64,000 bases of DNA from a virus. The position numbers and the translations under genes are program-made. The stretch covers positions 19,729 through 83,728 of IMG/VR virus record IMGVR_UViG_3300042691_023046, one strand, 5' to 3'. Within the stretch, counting starts at the first letter, position 1; each line of letters starts with the position of its first letter. The notes under the pieces are model-generated. The model searched no databases, was not told the origin of the DNA, and worked only from the letters and a program-made list of their open reading frames with translations. Below are positions 16,026 through 23,681 of this stretch, piece after piece.

Positions 16026-16355
16026 TTAATACAAATCTTCTGATGTTAAACCAATGATATTTGTAGCATAACCTTTATTTGGTCCAATTATTTGATTGGC
16101 TTCAAATGCTATTTTATATGCTTCTTGTCTATTTACAAATCTATTAGTATTTGTAATAAAACCTTGAATACATTTGTTCATTAATTTAACTATATCTTCT
16201 CTATTAATATCTTTCATCATTAATTTAAATGTATATATACAATTATGATGTCTTCTACCACCAATAACAAAACCTGATGTTATATTTATAGGTTGATGAA
16301 TATGTATTATATCATCATTATAATGATTAGCTGCACAAATTATATATTCTTTCAT
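16026..16355 (-). CDS. Phage protein of the GRRHHNC type
   Basis: The 109-residue protein shows a pattern I recall from uncharacterised Bacteroidota phage proteins: IICAANHYNDDIIHIHQP, then GFVIGGRRHHNCIYT, and a C-terminal RFVNRQEAYKIAFEANQI. The conserved His and Cys residues hint at metal binding. Function unknown. It is the gene next downstream of the second tRNA-like gene. Confidence 0.65.
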   Translation of the reverse strand: MKEYIICAANHYNDDIIHIHQPINITSGFVIGGRRHHNCIYTFKLMMKDINREDIVKLMNKCIQGFITNTNRFVNRQEAYKIAFEANQIIGPNKGYATNIIGLTSEDLY

Positions 16356-16379
16356 ATTTTTAATTAATTTAATTGTTTG

Positions 16380-16465
16380 TGGAGAAAACAGGATTGGAAC
16401 CTGTACCTAGTAACCAGTCTTAACTTGGTGGACATACCATTACGCCATTTATAACCCATTTCTCC
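16380..16465 (-). tRNA. tRNA-like gene, anticodon TAA (Leu) if functional, with extra bases before the D-arm
   Basis: The minus strand has a perfect 7-bp acceptor (GGAGAAA / TTTCTCC), discriminator A then CA, a perfect T-arm (ACAGG, TTCCAAT, CCTGT) and an anticodon arm ACCAA GTTAAGA CTGGT with anticodon TAA and one A-C mismatch at 31-39. The D region is about 10 nt too long: AAATGGGTTAT is followed by the similar AAATGGCGTAAT, a near-tandem duplication. A leucine tRNA should have a long variable arm, and this one has about 8 nt, so the identity is doubtful. UUA is a very common codon here. Confidence 0.6.
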
Positions 16466-16475
16466 ATTTAATATT

Positions 16476-17996
16476 ACAGGTAATTACTCCTGTTGCACAA
16501 TGTTGCTACATTCGACATGTATTTATATAAGTTGTATAAATACTATTTACTTCTTCAAGCTCTTGTAGTTCCAACTACGATAATATATTACTATATTAAA
16601 GGCATTACATAGGCTCTTATCCCTATTAAGATATTTATAATGCTGCCACCATATCTTTTACTTAAATTATTACTAAATGTTTTTACCATTACAATTCCTA
16701 TCAGTATATCTACCATCGTATATTGCACTTATTAGTATTTTCAAAGATATTTTATATTTCTCTACCATTTAACAGGTATGAATTATTAAACAATAATAAA
16801 TAAGATTTACTATTTCGGCATGATAAAACCATTACGTTATATCTTTCAAATGTCCTAATTATTATTTCAAATAATTACTCATTTATTATTGTTTTTTTTT
16901 TACTACTATTATGTTTTTTGGTAATCATTACATTAGGTCTTTCTCCTAATCTCCCCAAGTCAATTGTAGCTTCTGACTAATATCTTAAAAATGTAGGTTG
17001 TTAATTGCTATTTTTAGAAATTATATTTCACCATATTATTATGGACTAACAACACTACATTTTATATTTTAACATTAAGGTTTTATTTAATTAGACTTTA
17101 TACTATACCTTTTTATGTTAAAATATTTACCTTCTGCACTCAAACTATAAGAAGTAACTTATTATATTATTAAGTTTTACTTTCAAACTTATAGTTTGCT
17201 CATTCTTAGGAATTAATTAACTTAGAGGACATTGCAATCTGTTTAGTCTTAGGTTAATTAAGTAGTTTCACATCTTATACATTTATCTTTAATGTATGCT
17301 ATAAATAAGCTAAATAAGAAGTCTTTATATCTACATAAGTTATGGTGCATTAATATTAAATCCTTTTACACAAATTGTAATACTTACTTGATATTACTTT
17401 TATTGTAATTCAATAGCTCATGCTGCCAGACTTATAGAGATATTACAATTGTGTATTAGGAATATTTTATTTAAATTTAATCTTACAGTAGTTTGTACAC
17501 AGCTATAGTAAGCATAATACCTAGTTCTTGAATCTAAGTTTAACTTTTTGTTTTTGTTTACTGTTAAATGATGTACACCATTTACTTAATCCACAAGATA
17601 TATTGACTAGTTTTTATCTTGGTTTCTCATAATCTTACTAACATATGATTAAGTTTATAATGTTAGCAGCAAGATTTTAAATTTTTTTTATTCATAAGTT
17701 GCTTCTGTTTCTATACAACAGATAAGATTTAATAAAAAACAGTATGATATTACTAAGTTGTGCTATATCATCAAGTAAGTTTTATTTATACTTAGATTAC
17801 GTTATACTCCTGTTTTTTGAGAATTAAACTCTACAAAGTTGCACTTTGTCATGCGGTATTATTTCAACAGCAAGTCCTGCGAATTGGACAGAGTTTAATA
17901 TTTTAAATTAACTGTACAAATTGTAATAGCTGTACAGTAATTCGGGTGCATTAATTTCCCTATCATAATCCGTCACTATTACAACTGTACAGTTAA
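16476..17996 (-). ncRNA. Large ornate structured non-coding RNA region (about 1.5 kb)
   Basis: No convincing reading frame exists in this stretch, yet it is packed with strong paired elements. Examples: 16519-16527/16535-16543 (9 bp); 16602-16607/16638-16643 with a crossing helix AAGATAT/ATATCTT (possible pseudoknot); 16791-16801/16881-16891 (11 bp); 16991-17003/17047-17060 (13 bp) enclosing GAAAT/ATTTC and CCATA/TATGG hairpins; 17064-17075/17115-17126 (12 bp); 17141-17151/17188-17198 (11 bp); 17277-17283/17291-17297; 17368-17382/17441-17454 (14 bp); 17823-17832/17890-17899 (10 bp) enclosing two hairpins; 17908-17929/17976-17996 (20 bp). Purine-rich loops and neighbours favour the minus strand, with the tRNA-like gene just downstream. 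It recalls ROOL/GOLLD-type phage RNAs, but I could not match a consensus. Confidence 0.7.
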
Positions 17997-18009
17997 TATA
18001 ATTAATGTT

Positions 18010-18429
18010 TTAACTAGTTCTAAGTATTTTATTAAATTGTTCAATTGATATAGTTTTTTCCCAATCAATTCCTCCATGTTTAATAAATACTTCTTCTAAT
18101 ACTGTAATTGGTATATTACCAACTGTTCCTGTAGTATCATTTGGATTATCTCCATATTCAGACATTAATGGTTCATGTTCAGATGTAAATCCAAATTCTA
18201 CTGATTCATAAGTATGTCCTAATGTTCTATATCCATTTTCTGTACCACAATAATTACCATTATGTATTTGTAATGATACATTAAATCCATCTTTAGCATA
18301 TATTCTAGGACAATAAAAGTATTGATTATCATAGGACATTTGTTTTCCCATAAAATCTTTTTTACCTGATGTTATTGATGGTTGAAAAATAGACATTATT
18401 ATTAGTCTAAAAAATAGTGTTAAATTCAT
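18010..18429 (-). CDS. Unknown protein
   Basis: The open frame is 139 residues; the true start may be the Met at residue 27 or 31 (MGKQMSYDNQYFYCPRIY), since the first part is hydrophobic and unlike the rest. The core reads as a beta-rich fold (FNVSLQIHNGNYCGTENGYR) followed by a helical C-terminus (LEEVFIKHGGIDWEKTISIE). No family named. It is the last protein gene before the structured RNA region. Confidence 0.6.
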   Translation of the reverse strand: MNLTLFFRLIIMSIFQPSITSGKKDFMGKQMSYDNQYFYCPRIYAKDGFNVSLQIHNGNYCGTENGYRTLGHTYESVEFGFTSEHEPLMSEYGDNPNDTTGTVGNIPITVLEEVFIKHGGIDWEKTISIEQFNKILRTS

Positions 18430-18510
18430 AATTTTATAATTGATTGTTAAATTGGTTAGTTAATAAGTTTAATACAACTGCATCAAATTAATGATACAGT
18501 TGTAATGTTG

Positions 18511-18708
18511 TTATTTTTCAATTGGTTTAACATTAGTAACATTATTACCATGTAACAAACTATTTAAATTAGCATCTAATTCTTCAAGTTGTTTAGTAGT
18601 TATTAATTTTACTTGATGTGCATGATTTAATAATGTAGTTAATTTACCATAAGCTTTCATTGTTTTATGGTCTAATGCTACTTGAATTGCTTCTTGATTA
18701 TGTAACAT
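18511..18708 (-). CDS. Small helical protein
   Basis: Sixty-five residues, helical (AIQVALDHKTMKAYGKLTTL), no motif. It is the first gene after the origin-like segment and the downstream gene lies 81 nt away. Function unknown. Confidence 0.5.
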   Translation of the reverse strand: MLHNQEAIQVALDHKTMKAYGKLTTLLNHAHQVKLITTKQLEELDANLNSLLHGNNVTNVKPIEK

Positions 18709-19196
18709 AATTGTATTTATTAGTGTTGTTATTTATGATTAATTGTTTAATTTATTGTTTACAAATGTGAAGTTAAATGATGTGAATATCATGAAGATAT
18801 GTGAATGTGTTATAATAAATGTGCAATTTTTATTTAGTGTAATGAGAGTGTAGATTAATATTGTTGGGTTGTTAACATTTAACCAACCTCCATAACATTT
18901 AACTATCACATCAAATAATTATTTATCATATAACTATTATATAATAGCTATACATTTCCATCACATACCTGTTAATTTAATCAACATACATAATTACAAT
19001 TTAAGCTCCTTAAACTAATATTCTCCTACACTTTTAAATTATTATTATGTTATTAACTACACTTCATTCACACTAAATATTATATGTTTACAATTGTAAA
19101 GTTATATAATTTATAACTTGTTGTTAATCACCCATTTCTCTCTTTAGAAGCAAATAGATATACAATTATAGATACACTATTAATACACACAATAAA
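18709..19196. other. Origin-like non-coding segment with strand-composition flip
   Basis: No gene is seen in these 488 bp. From 18721 to about 18880 the plus strand is G/T-rich with few C; from about 18881 to 19196 it is C/A-rich with few G. TTTAGTGTAATGAGAGTGTA near 18833 is matched in inverted orientation by TAACTACACTTCATTCACAC near 19053. Short TATGTGAATG / GATGTGAATATC / GATGTGATAG-like elements recur on both strands, and perfect 14-bp palindromes (CTATTATATAATAG, TTTACAATTGTAAA) are present. Skew flip, iteron-like repeats and AT richness next to the divergent switch fit a replication origin, but this is inference. Confidence 0.4.
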
Positions 19197-19198
19197 AT

Positions 19199-19228
19199 AA
19201 GGAGAGTTTAACACTCCCCTTATTATTA
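19199..19228 (-). terminator. Intrinsic terminator after the 79-residue gene
   Basis: On the minus strand AATAAGGGGAGT pairs with ACTCTCCTTATT (12 pairs, one G-U) around a short loop, followed by TTTATT. It overlaps the gene's stop codon. The G-U pair exists only on the minus strand, fixing the orientation. Confidence 0.8.
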
Positions 19229-19465
19229 TTTGATTGCTGCTAACAATTCTTCCATTGTAGAATATTCTACTTCGGCTTCAATAACTTTAGCAAAATTAAC
19301 GTATTCTAATCCTAGCTTAGTGAATACTCCTGATTTAATAACTTTATCAGTTTTTAATTGCTTAACAAATTCTGCTTCTGTTCCATTGTAAAACATTACT
19401 GTATTATCCTCAATGAAATCAACTCTAATTCCTTTTTCTGCGTTACTAATTTTAATTTTTTTCAT
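19226..19465 (-). CDS. Small unknown protein, leftmost gene at the divergent switch
   Basis: Seventy-nine residues, compact alpha/beta (KKIKISNAEKGIRVDFIEDN; acidic helical C-terminus MEELLAAIK). It is closed by its own terminator, so it is transcribed as a single-gene unit from the divergent region. Its composition is more balanced (less AT-rich) than its neighbours, suggesting an abundant early protein. Function unknown. Confidence 0.65.
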   Translation of the reverse strand: MKKIKISNAEKGIRVDFIEDNTVMFYNGTEAEFVKQLKTDKVIKSGVFTKLGLEYVNFAKVIEAEVEYSTMEELLAAIK

Positions 19466-19892
19466 GGTACGGTGTATTTAATTGTTGTAGTTTAGTAAGG
19501 GTCGGGTTGTTGATGTGGTAGCCCCTTCTCTACATTTAAAACAAATTTTCAATTTTTACAAAATTTTAAAAAATAATTTTTTTATCAACATAGGGGTCTA
19601 TCATTACTTTTTTCTAATTTTATTAATTTCTTAATTTTTAAATTTTATAAAAAAAATTTTTATTGACCCTACTCATTATCACACTATATAGGTGTAAATT
19701 TATTTTCAATTTGGATTCCTTTAGAAGCCTATTCATAGGCAGTTAAAATACCCATGTTCACAGGAAACACTATATAAGTTATTGATTGTTAGTTGTTAAA
19801 GAAGTTAAATGATTGTATAATAATAAAATCTATAATTTGACAGTTTATTCAATTGATATTCAATTACTTAAAACATATTTTTATAAACAGTA
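19466..19892. promoter_or_regulatory. Divergent intergenic region between minus and plus blocks
   Basis: This gap holds no supported gene. It contains long A/T runs (19570-19670), a GGGTC...GACCC inverted pair (about 19500 and 19675), an ATAGGGGTC block, and a compact hairpin GCCTAT TC ATAGGC near 19727-19740. It separates the two transcription directions and should carry both outward promoters; only the plus-strand one at 19893-19922 could be matched to a consensus. Confidence 0.55.
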
Positions 19893-19922
19893 TTGTTTTA
19901 TTGAACAATGTTCATATATTTG
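19893..19922 (+). promoter_or_regulatory. Bacteroidota-type promoter of the first plus-strand operon
   Basis: TTG (19893-19895) is followed after exactly 19 nt by TATATTTG (19915-19922), matching -33 TTG / -7 TAnnTTTG. The ATG at 19928 follows 5 nt later, so the mRNA would have almost no leader. Confidence 0.7.
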
Positions 19923-19927
19923 TACCC

Positions 19928-20224
19928 ATGCAAGACATAGATATAATTTTACACTTTCAAGAAACATTAAATTTTTTAACTCCTCATAATATACTAAAAA
20001 TAGATATTATATCAATAGATATAAAAGTTAAAAATAATATAGGTACAATAGATATATTAGCACATAAAAATGTAGATGAAAATTTAGAAGAAGTTGGTAA
20101 ATTTAATTATAAAGGTAAATATTCAAGTGATAAAACACAACTAATGAGATATTTAACATCTTGGTGTGAAAAATATAAAGTAGAATATTATATTAATTTA
20201 TCAGATAGTAGAGAATATAAATAA
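19928..20224 (+). CDS. Unknown protein, first gene of the plus-strand operon
   Basis: Ninety-eight residues from the Met at 19928 (MQDIDIILHFQETL). The frame is open further upstream, but that part overlaps the promoter and reads as hydrophobic filler, so the later start is preferred. The product is mixed alpha/beta with a Trp-Cys-Glu-Lys segment (LTSWCEKYKVEYYINL). Function unknown. Confidence 0.6.
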   Translation: MQDIDIILHFQETLNFLTPHNILKIDIISIDIKVKNNIGTIDILAHKNVDENLEEVGKFNYKGKYSSDKTQLMRYLTSWCEKYKVEYYINLSDSREYK

Positions 20225-20225
20225 A

Positions 20226-20390
20226 ATGACAGCACAAAACATAATAGATTATTTAAATAAATTAACTTCATTTGATAAAGAACAGGAGTTAAGTATTTTT
20301 GTTTCTAATGAAAATGGAACATTTAATTATAAAAAGATAAAAGATTTATTTATATCAGCAGAAAACATATTAGTAATTACAAATGAGTAA
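20226..20390 (+). CDS. 54-residue unknown protein
   Basis: Complete frame starting 1 nt after the previous stop (MTAQNIIDYLNKLTSFDKEQ) and ending 8 nt inside the next gene's start, the close coupling typical of this operon. Helical then beta-like. Function unknown. Confidence 0.6.
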   Translation: MTAQNIIDYLNKLTSFDKEQELSIFVSNENGTFNYKKIKDLFISAENILVITNE

Positions 20391-20919
20391 ACATATACCA
20401 GATTCTCTTAAAGGAGTTAAATCACCATTTATAGATAATTTAGTTATACCTATATTTACTAGATACAACACAGAAGATGTATCTAATCCTTCTAAATCTG
20501 TAATAAAAAATGATATAATAGTAGCAACAGGAGAAACACATAAAATATCAAGAAGTTATACCTTAGAAAAAGATAGAAAAGTTGATTTATATTATGAAAA
20601 TAATGGAGAAGATTTAAAACCTTATTATACAGCTTTATCAAAAGAAGGTAGAATGTTATTAGATTATATTTTATTTTATTGTTTAAGAGAAAATAAGTTG
20701 TTGTGTTATATAGATACAAAAGATTTTATGGATAAATATATGATAAAATCTAGGACAACTCTTTGGAATAGTAAAAAGAATTTAATAAATTTGACTTTTA
20801 TTACAGCTACTTCTTGTCAGAATTGGTATTGGATAAACCCTAAGTTTATGTTTAAAGGTTATAGAAGTAAAGTAATAGAACTAAAAGATAATTTAAAATA
20901 CACAACTAAAGAAGATTAG
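20383..20919 (+). CDS. RepL-like winged-helix protein
   Basis: The 178-residue protein carries in its second half the features of RepL-type winged-helix replication proteins: a first helix (LSKEGRMLLDYILFYCL), a recognition-helix region (IKSRTTLWNSKKNLINLTFI) and the wing ending NWYWINPKFMFKGYRSK. Such proteins bind DNA and act as replication initiators or transcription regulators in plasmids and phages. It lies close to the origin-like segment, which fits either role. The fold assignment is by pattern, not alignment. Confidence 0.65.
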   Translation: MSKHIPDSLKGVKSPFIDNLVIPIFTRYNTEDVSNPSKSVIKNDIIVATGETHKISRSYTLEKDRKVDLYYENNGEDLKPYYTALSKEGRMLLDYILFYCLRENKLLCYIDTKDFMDKYMIKSRTTLWNSKKNLINLTFITATSCQNWYWINPKFMFKGYRSKVIELKDNLKYTTKED

Positions 20920-20920
20920 T

Positions 20921-21139
20921 ATGTCAATTCAAAAAGAAACAAATAGTTTTAATGGTAGTAGCTTTTCTATAAGTCATATTATAGAAATGTTAGAATTTTC
21001 ATCAAAAACTACAATAACTAAACAATATAATAAATGTAAAAATGAATTAAATTCTAAAATAAAAGGAACAATTTTATTTTATGGTACACCAGGAAAAATA
21101 AACAATAATAATTTTGAAGAATTATGGAAGAAACTATAA
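20921..21139 (+). CDS. Small unknown protein
   Basis: Seventy-two residues; a Ser-rich start and a helical middle (ISHIIEMLEFSSKTTITKQY). No motif. It starts 1 nt after the RepL-like gene and overlaps the next gene by 16 nt. Confidence 0.55.
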   Translation: MSIQKETNSFNGSSFSISHIIEMLEFSSKTTITKQYNKCKNELNSKIKGTILFYGTPGKINNNNFEELWKKL

Positions 21140-21399
21140 TAGAAAAAAGTATAATAGAACAAATAAAAGATGTTAATTCTTACTCTGAATTAACTTTAGA
21201 AACTTTTAATAAATTTATAAAAGATTTAGAAGGAAGTGCTAAACAACAATCTAAACCAGAATTTAAACTACCTTCAAAAGAAGAATTATTAAAATTAGAT
21301 GATAATAAAAGTTATATGTTTGAAGGTAGTATATTTAATGGTAAATTTTTAAAAGAATTAGATAGTTATCTTACAGAACAATTTAATAAAGTTAAATAA
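21124..21399 (+). CDS. Small acidic protein
   Basis: Ninety-one residues, acidic and helical, with a Pro-containing linker (KPEFKLPSKEELLKLDD). No family recognised. Neighbouring genes lie 2 nt downstream and overlap upstream. Confidence 0.55.
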   Translation: MEETIIEKSIIEQIKDVNSYSELTLETFNKFIKDLEGSAKQQSKPEFKLPSKEELLKLDDNKSYMFEGSIFNGKFLKELDSYLTEQFNKVK

Positions 21400-21401
21400 A
21401 T

Positions 21402-21653
21402 ATGTTTCCATTTATACAATCAACTTTAATATTACCACCTTTATTTGATGAAGAAGGTAATGAAATTAAAAAACAAGAAAATGTAAAATCTTTAATTAAC
21501 TTAGAAGATATACACACAATGTGTAATTATCCTTGTGAAATAGGTACAGCTTTATCTATAATATATAAAACTATAGATGGTAATTTTTTATATCAAGATA
21601 ATTTTTTAAGAATACATCAAGAGTTATTAAAATTTCATAATTGGAAAAAATAA
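21402..21653 (+). CDS. Small unknown protein
   Basis: Eighty-three residues with a Pro/Leu-rich start (MFPFIQSTLILPPLFDEEGN) and two Cys/His (MCNYPCEIG). No family recognised. Same operon. Confidence 0.52.
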   Translation: MFPFIQSTLILPPLFDEEGNEIKKQENVKSLINLEDIHTMCNYPCEIGTALSIIYKTIDGNFLYQDNFLRIHQELLKFHNWKK

Positions 21654-21682
21654 ACAAAATTTTATAATAACAAATAATTAAT

Positions 21683-21830
21683 ATGCCAAAAGATAAAGTA
21701 TTTACAATAGAAGAAATTAGAAATTGGTTATCAGAAGAAACAGGAATGTACGTTACTGATTTAAATAATAAAAAAAATTAATGTTCAAGAAAAGTTTGAT
21801 AAATTATTAAAAACAATTAAAAACAATTAA
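21683..21830 (+). pseudogene. Small gene split by a frameshift in an A8 run
   Basis: The first 31 codons read MPKDKVFTIEEIRNWLSEET ... DLNNKK and stop right after an eight-A run (21770-21777). Removing one A continues as INVQEKFDKLLKTIKNN to a stop at 21828-21830, 7 nt before the next start. The spacing and helical continuation show the two parts belong together, about 49 residues. Sequencing error, slippage or real decay are all possible. Confidence 0.55.
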
Positions 21831-21837
21831 ATATACA

Positions 21838-22122
21838 ATGACAAATTATTTTAAACCTAAGTATGATTTAAATACATCTTTATATATTATATTAACAAAT
21901 GATATTAATATAACAGAAGTATTTATTAGTAGAATAGAAGTTTCAAAAGGATTTACTAAAGATAGTAATAAAATAAATTATGAATACTATTATAGTATTC
22001 CTCATTATCCAGAATATTTTAAAATAAATATAGATAGTGAAGATAAATTATCAAATAGTAGAAATATAAGATTATATGAATCTGTAGAAGAATTAAAAAA
22101 TAATATAATAGTTAAACAATAA
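21838..22122 (+). CDS. Small unknown protein
   Basis: Ninety-four residues, beta-rich and polar (DINITEVFISRIEVSKGFTK; YYYSIPHYPEYFKINI). No motif. It is followed 4 nt later by the 170-residue gene. Confidence 0.52.
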   Translation: MTNYFKPKYDLNTSLYIILTNDINITEVFISRIEVSKGFTKDSNKINYEYYYSIPHYPEYFKINIDSEDKLSNSRNIRLYESVEELKNNIIVKQ

Positions 22123-22126
22123 AATT

Positions 22127-22639
22127 ATGCAAGAACAAATTAAAAAATTAAGAGTACAAATTGATGGATACTATCAATTAACTAAAGAATTAAAACCTAT
22201 TGATAGAAAGCCAGAACCATTAACTATTGAAATGGTAAATTCTAAAGAAGTAAATGATGCTGCATATTCATTACTATACTCTAAAGCATGGTTAGGTAAA
22301 GTATTAGAAGCATTAGGTACAGAAAATCCTTATGGTAACGGTTATAAAACTAAAGAGGATATTGTACCTACACAAGATGTTTCTAATGGACAAGGATTAT
22401 TTAAAGATAACTTTGAATTATTGTGGTGGAAAAATGAATTAAACCACATAGAAAAGGTAGATTGGTTAAGGTGTTCTATCGAAGATACTATTAAAAATTT
22501 ATTATTAATAGAAAGTTTATTTACAGGACATAAAACAAGAGAGTTTTCTATAGCTAGAACAAATTGTTATAATCATTTGTGCGAGGCTAAATTTGCTTTA
22601 GGGTTTGAATTAGCTAGAGTAAGAGAGGAGAATGTATGA
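22127..22639 (+). CDS. Helical protein with internal repeat, possible Acb2-like cyclic-nucleotide sponge
   Basis: The 170 residues contain two helical segments with related features: NDAAYSLLYSKAWLGKVLEA followed by LGTENPYGNGYK, and TREFSIARTNCYNHLCEAKF followed by ALGFELARVRE. The second resembles the (S)RE-S-A-T-L-EA-W helix of Acb2-type proteins, phage proteins that bind cyclic di- and trinucleotides and block CBASS defence. Position in a block of small plus-strand genes near the promoter fits a counter-defence gene. The resemblance is from memory and weak; the alternative is an unrelated helical-bundle protein. Confidence 0.45.
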   Translation: MQEQIKKLRVQIDGYYQLTKELKPIDRKPEPLTIEMVNSKEVNDAAYSLLYSKAWLGKVLEALGTENPYGNGYKTKEDIVPTQDVSNGQGLFKDNFELLWWKNELNHIEKVDWLRCSIEDTIKNLLLIESLFTGHKTREFSIARTNCYNHLCEAKFALGFELARVREENV

Positions 22640-22857
22640 ACAATAAAGAGATAGAAGAATATATTAAATGTAAAGAAAACCCTTATTACTTTATGACAAA
22701 TTATATGTATGTAACAAATTTTCATACTAATAAAAAAGAATTGTTTACAACACATTTAAATGAAAAAGAGTTTAATGAATTGTTTAAAGTTAAGATAGAC
22801 AATGTAATAACAGATAAGTTAAATAAAGTAAAAGAATTAAATCATGAAAAACTTTAA
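22636..22857 (+). CDS. Small unknown protein
   Basis: Seventy-three residues, charged, helical C-terminus (VKELNHEKL). It overlaps the previous gene by 4 nt (ATGA coupling). No motif. Confidence 0.55.
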   Translation: MNNKEIEEYIKCKENPYYFMTNYMYVTNFHTNKKELFTTHLNEKEFNELFKVKIDNVITDKLNKVKELNHEKL

Positions 22858-22921
22858 CTTCTTTCTCTTTAGAAGGAAATAAAAAATAAAACAAATCAAT
22901 AAATTTTAAATAAAATAAATT

Positions 22922-23221
22922 ATGAGTAAAACAACAAAAGAAGTTTCTAAAGAAGAAACATCACCTATTGTAGAAACAATAGAAGCAACTACAGAAGTAG
23001 TTGAAACAGTAGAAAATCCTATAACAGAAAGATTAACAGGTGAAAAAGGTGCTGATGGTGTAATGGGTACTGATGGTATATCAGAAGATTTACAAGAAAA
23101 ACAACCAGAAGTTATAGTTCCAGAAACTATAGAAGAATTACAAAAAGAAAGTGAAGTAGAAGAAGCAGAAATACCAACTGCTCCTACAGCAAATTATTCA
23201 CCAGAAAATCATCATTATTAA
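22922..23221 (+). CDS. Acidic low-complexity protein
   Basis: The 99 residues are Glu/Thr/Val-rich (KEVSKEETSPIVETIEATTE) with a short GEKGADGVMGTDGIS segment and no hydrophobic core, so it is likely disordered. Strong acidity could mimic DNA or act as a linker; no evidence for either. A 64-nt gap precedes it. Confidence 0.55.
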   Translation: MSKTTKEVSKEETSPIVETIEATTEVVETVENPITERLTGEKGADGVMGTDGISEDLQEKQPEVIVPETIEELQKESEVEEAEIPTAPTANYSPENHHY

Positions 23222-23225
23222 AATT

Positions 23226-23681
23226 ATGCTAGAATTTAAAAATTATATTGGTACAAAAAAGCTTAAAGCTACACCAATGAACAAAGAAGAATACTGTCAA
23301 TATAGAAATTGGATAGTACCAGAAAATGAAGTACCTACAGAAGATGGATATTTAGTAGAATATCAAGATGGTGGAAAACCTAATGATGAAAGACATGAAG
23401 GTTATATTTCATGGTCGCCTAAAGATGTTTTTGAAAAATCTTATATAGAAATAGTAGAAGAATCTTTTTTAGATAGAGTAATTAAAGAAGAATACGAATT
23501 AGGAGTTAAAATAACTGCTTTATCTAACTTTTTAAATAAAGATTATGTAAATAAAATAACAGGTGATTTACAATTTTCTTATTTAAATTTACAAAGAAGT
23601 GCTATGATAGCATACAGACAAATATTAATTATTAGAATAGAAGATTTAAAAAGTAAAGAAGAAAGTAAAGAACAAAAATAA
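23226..23681 (+). CDS. Phage protein with a KPNDERHEGYISWSP segment
   Basis: The 151-residue protein has an N-terminal beta region (TPMNKEEYCQYRNWIVPENE; GYLVEYQDGGKPNDERHEGY, then ISWSPKDVFEKSY) that recurs in many small phage proteins of unknown function, and a helical C-terminus with a MIAYRQILIIRIEDLK helix. Function unknown. It overlaps the GroES-like gene by 1 nt. Confidence 0.65.
   Translation: MLEFKNYIGTKKLKATPMNKEEYCQYRNWIVPENEVPTEDGYLVEYQDGGKPNDERHEGYISWSPKDVFEKSYIEIVEESFLDRVIKEEYELGVKITALSNFLNKDYVNKITGDLQFSYLNLQRSAMIAYRQILIIRIEDLKSKEESKEQK

Noticed and set aside
16560-16585. A third tRNA T-arm (GTAGTTCCAACTAC)
   Set aside because: The loop is too short for a T-loop and no acceptor stem flanks it; it is better read as one hairpin of the large structured RNA.
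16476-17996. Degenerate protein genes in the long non-coding region
   Set aside because: All frames are interrupted by frequent stops, base composition is unlike the coding regions (fewer AGA/GAA-type codons), and the strong nested helices explain the sequence better.
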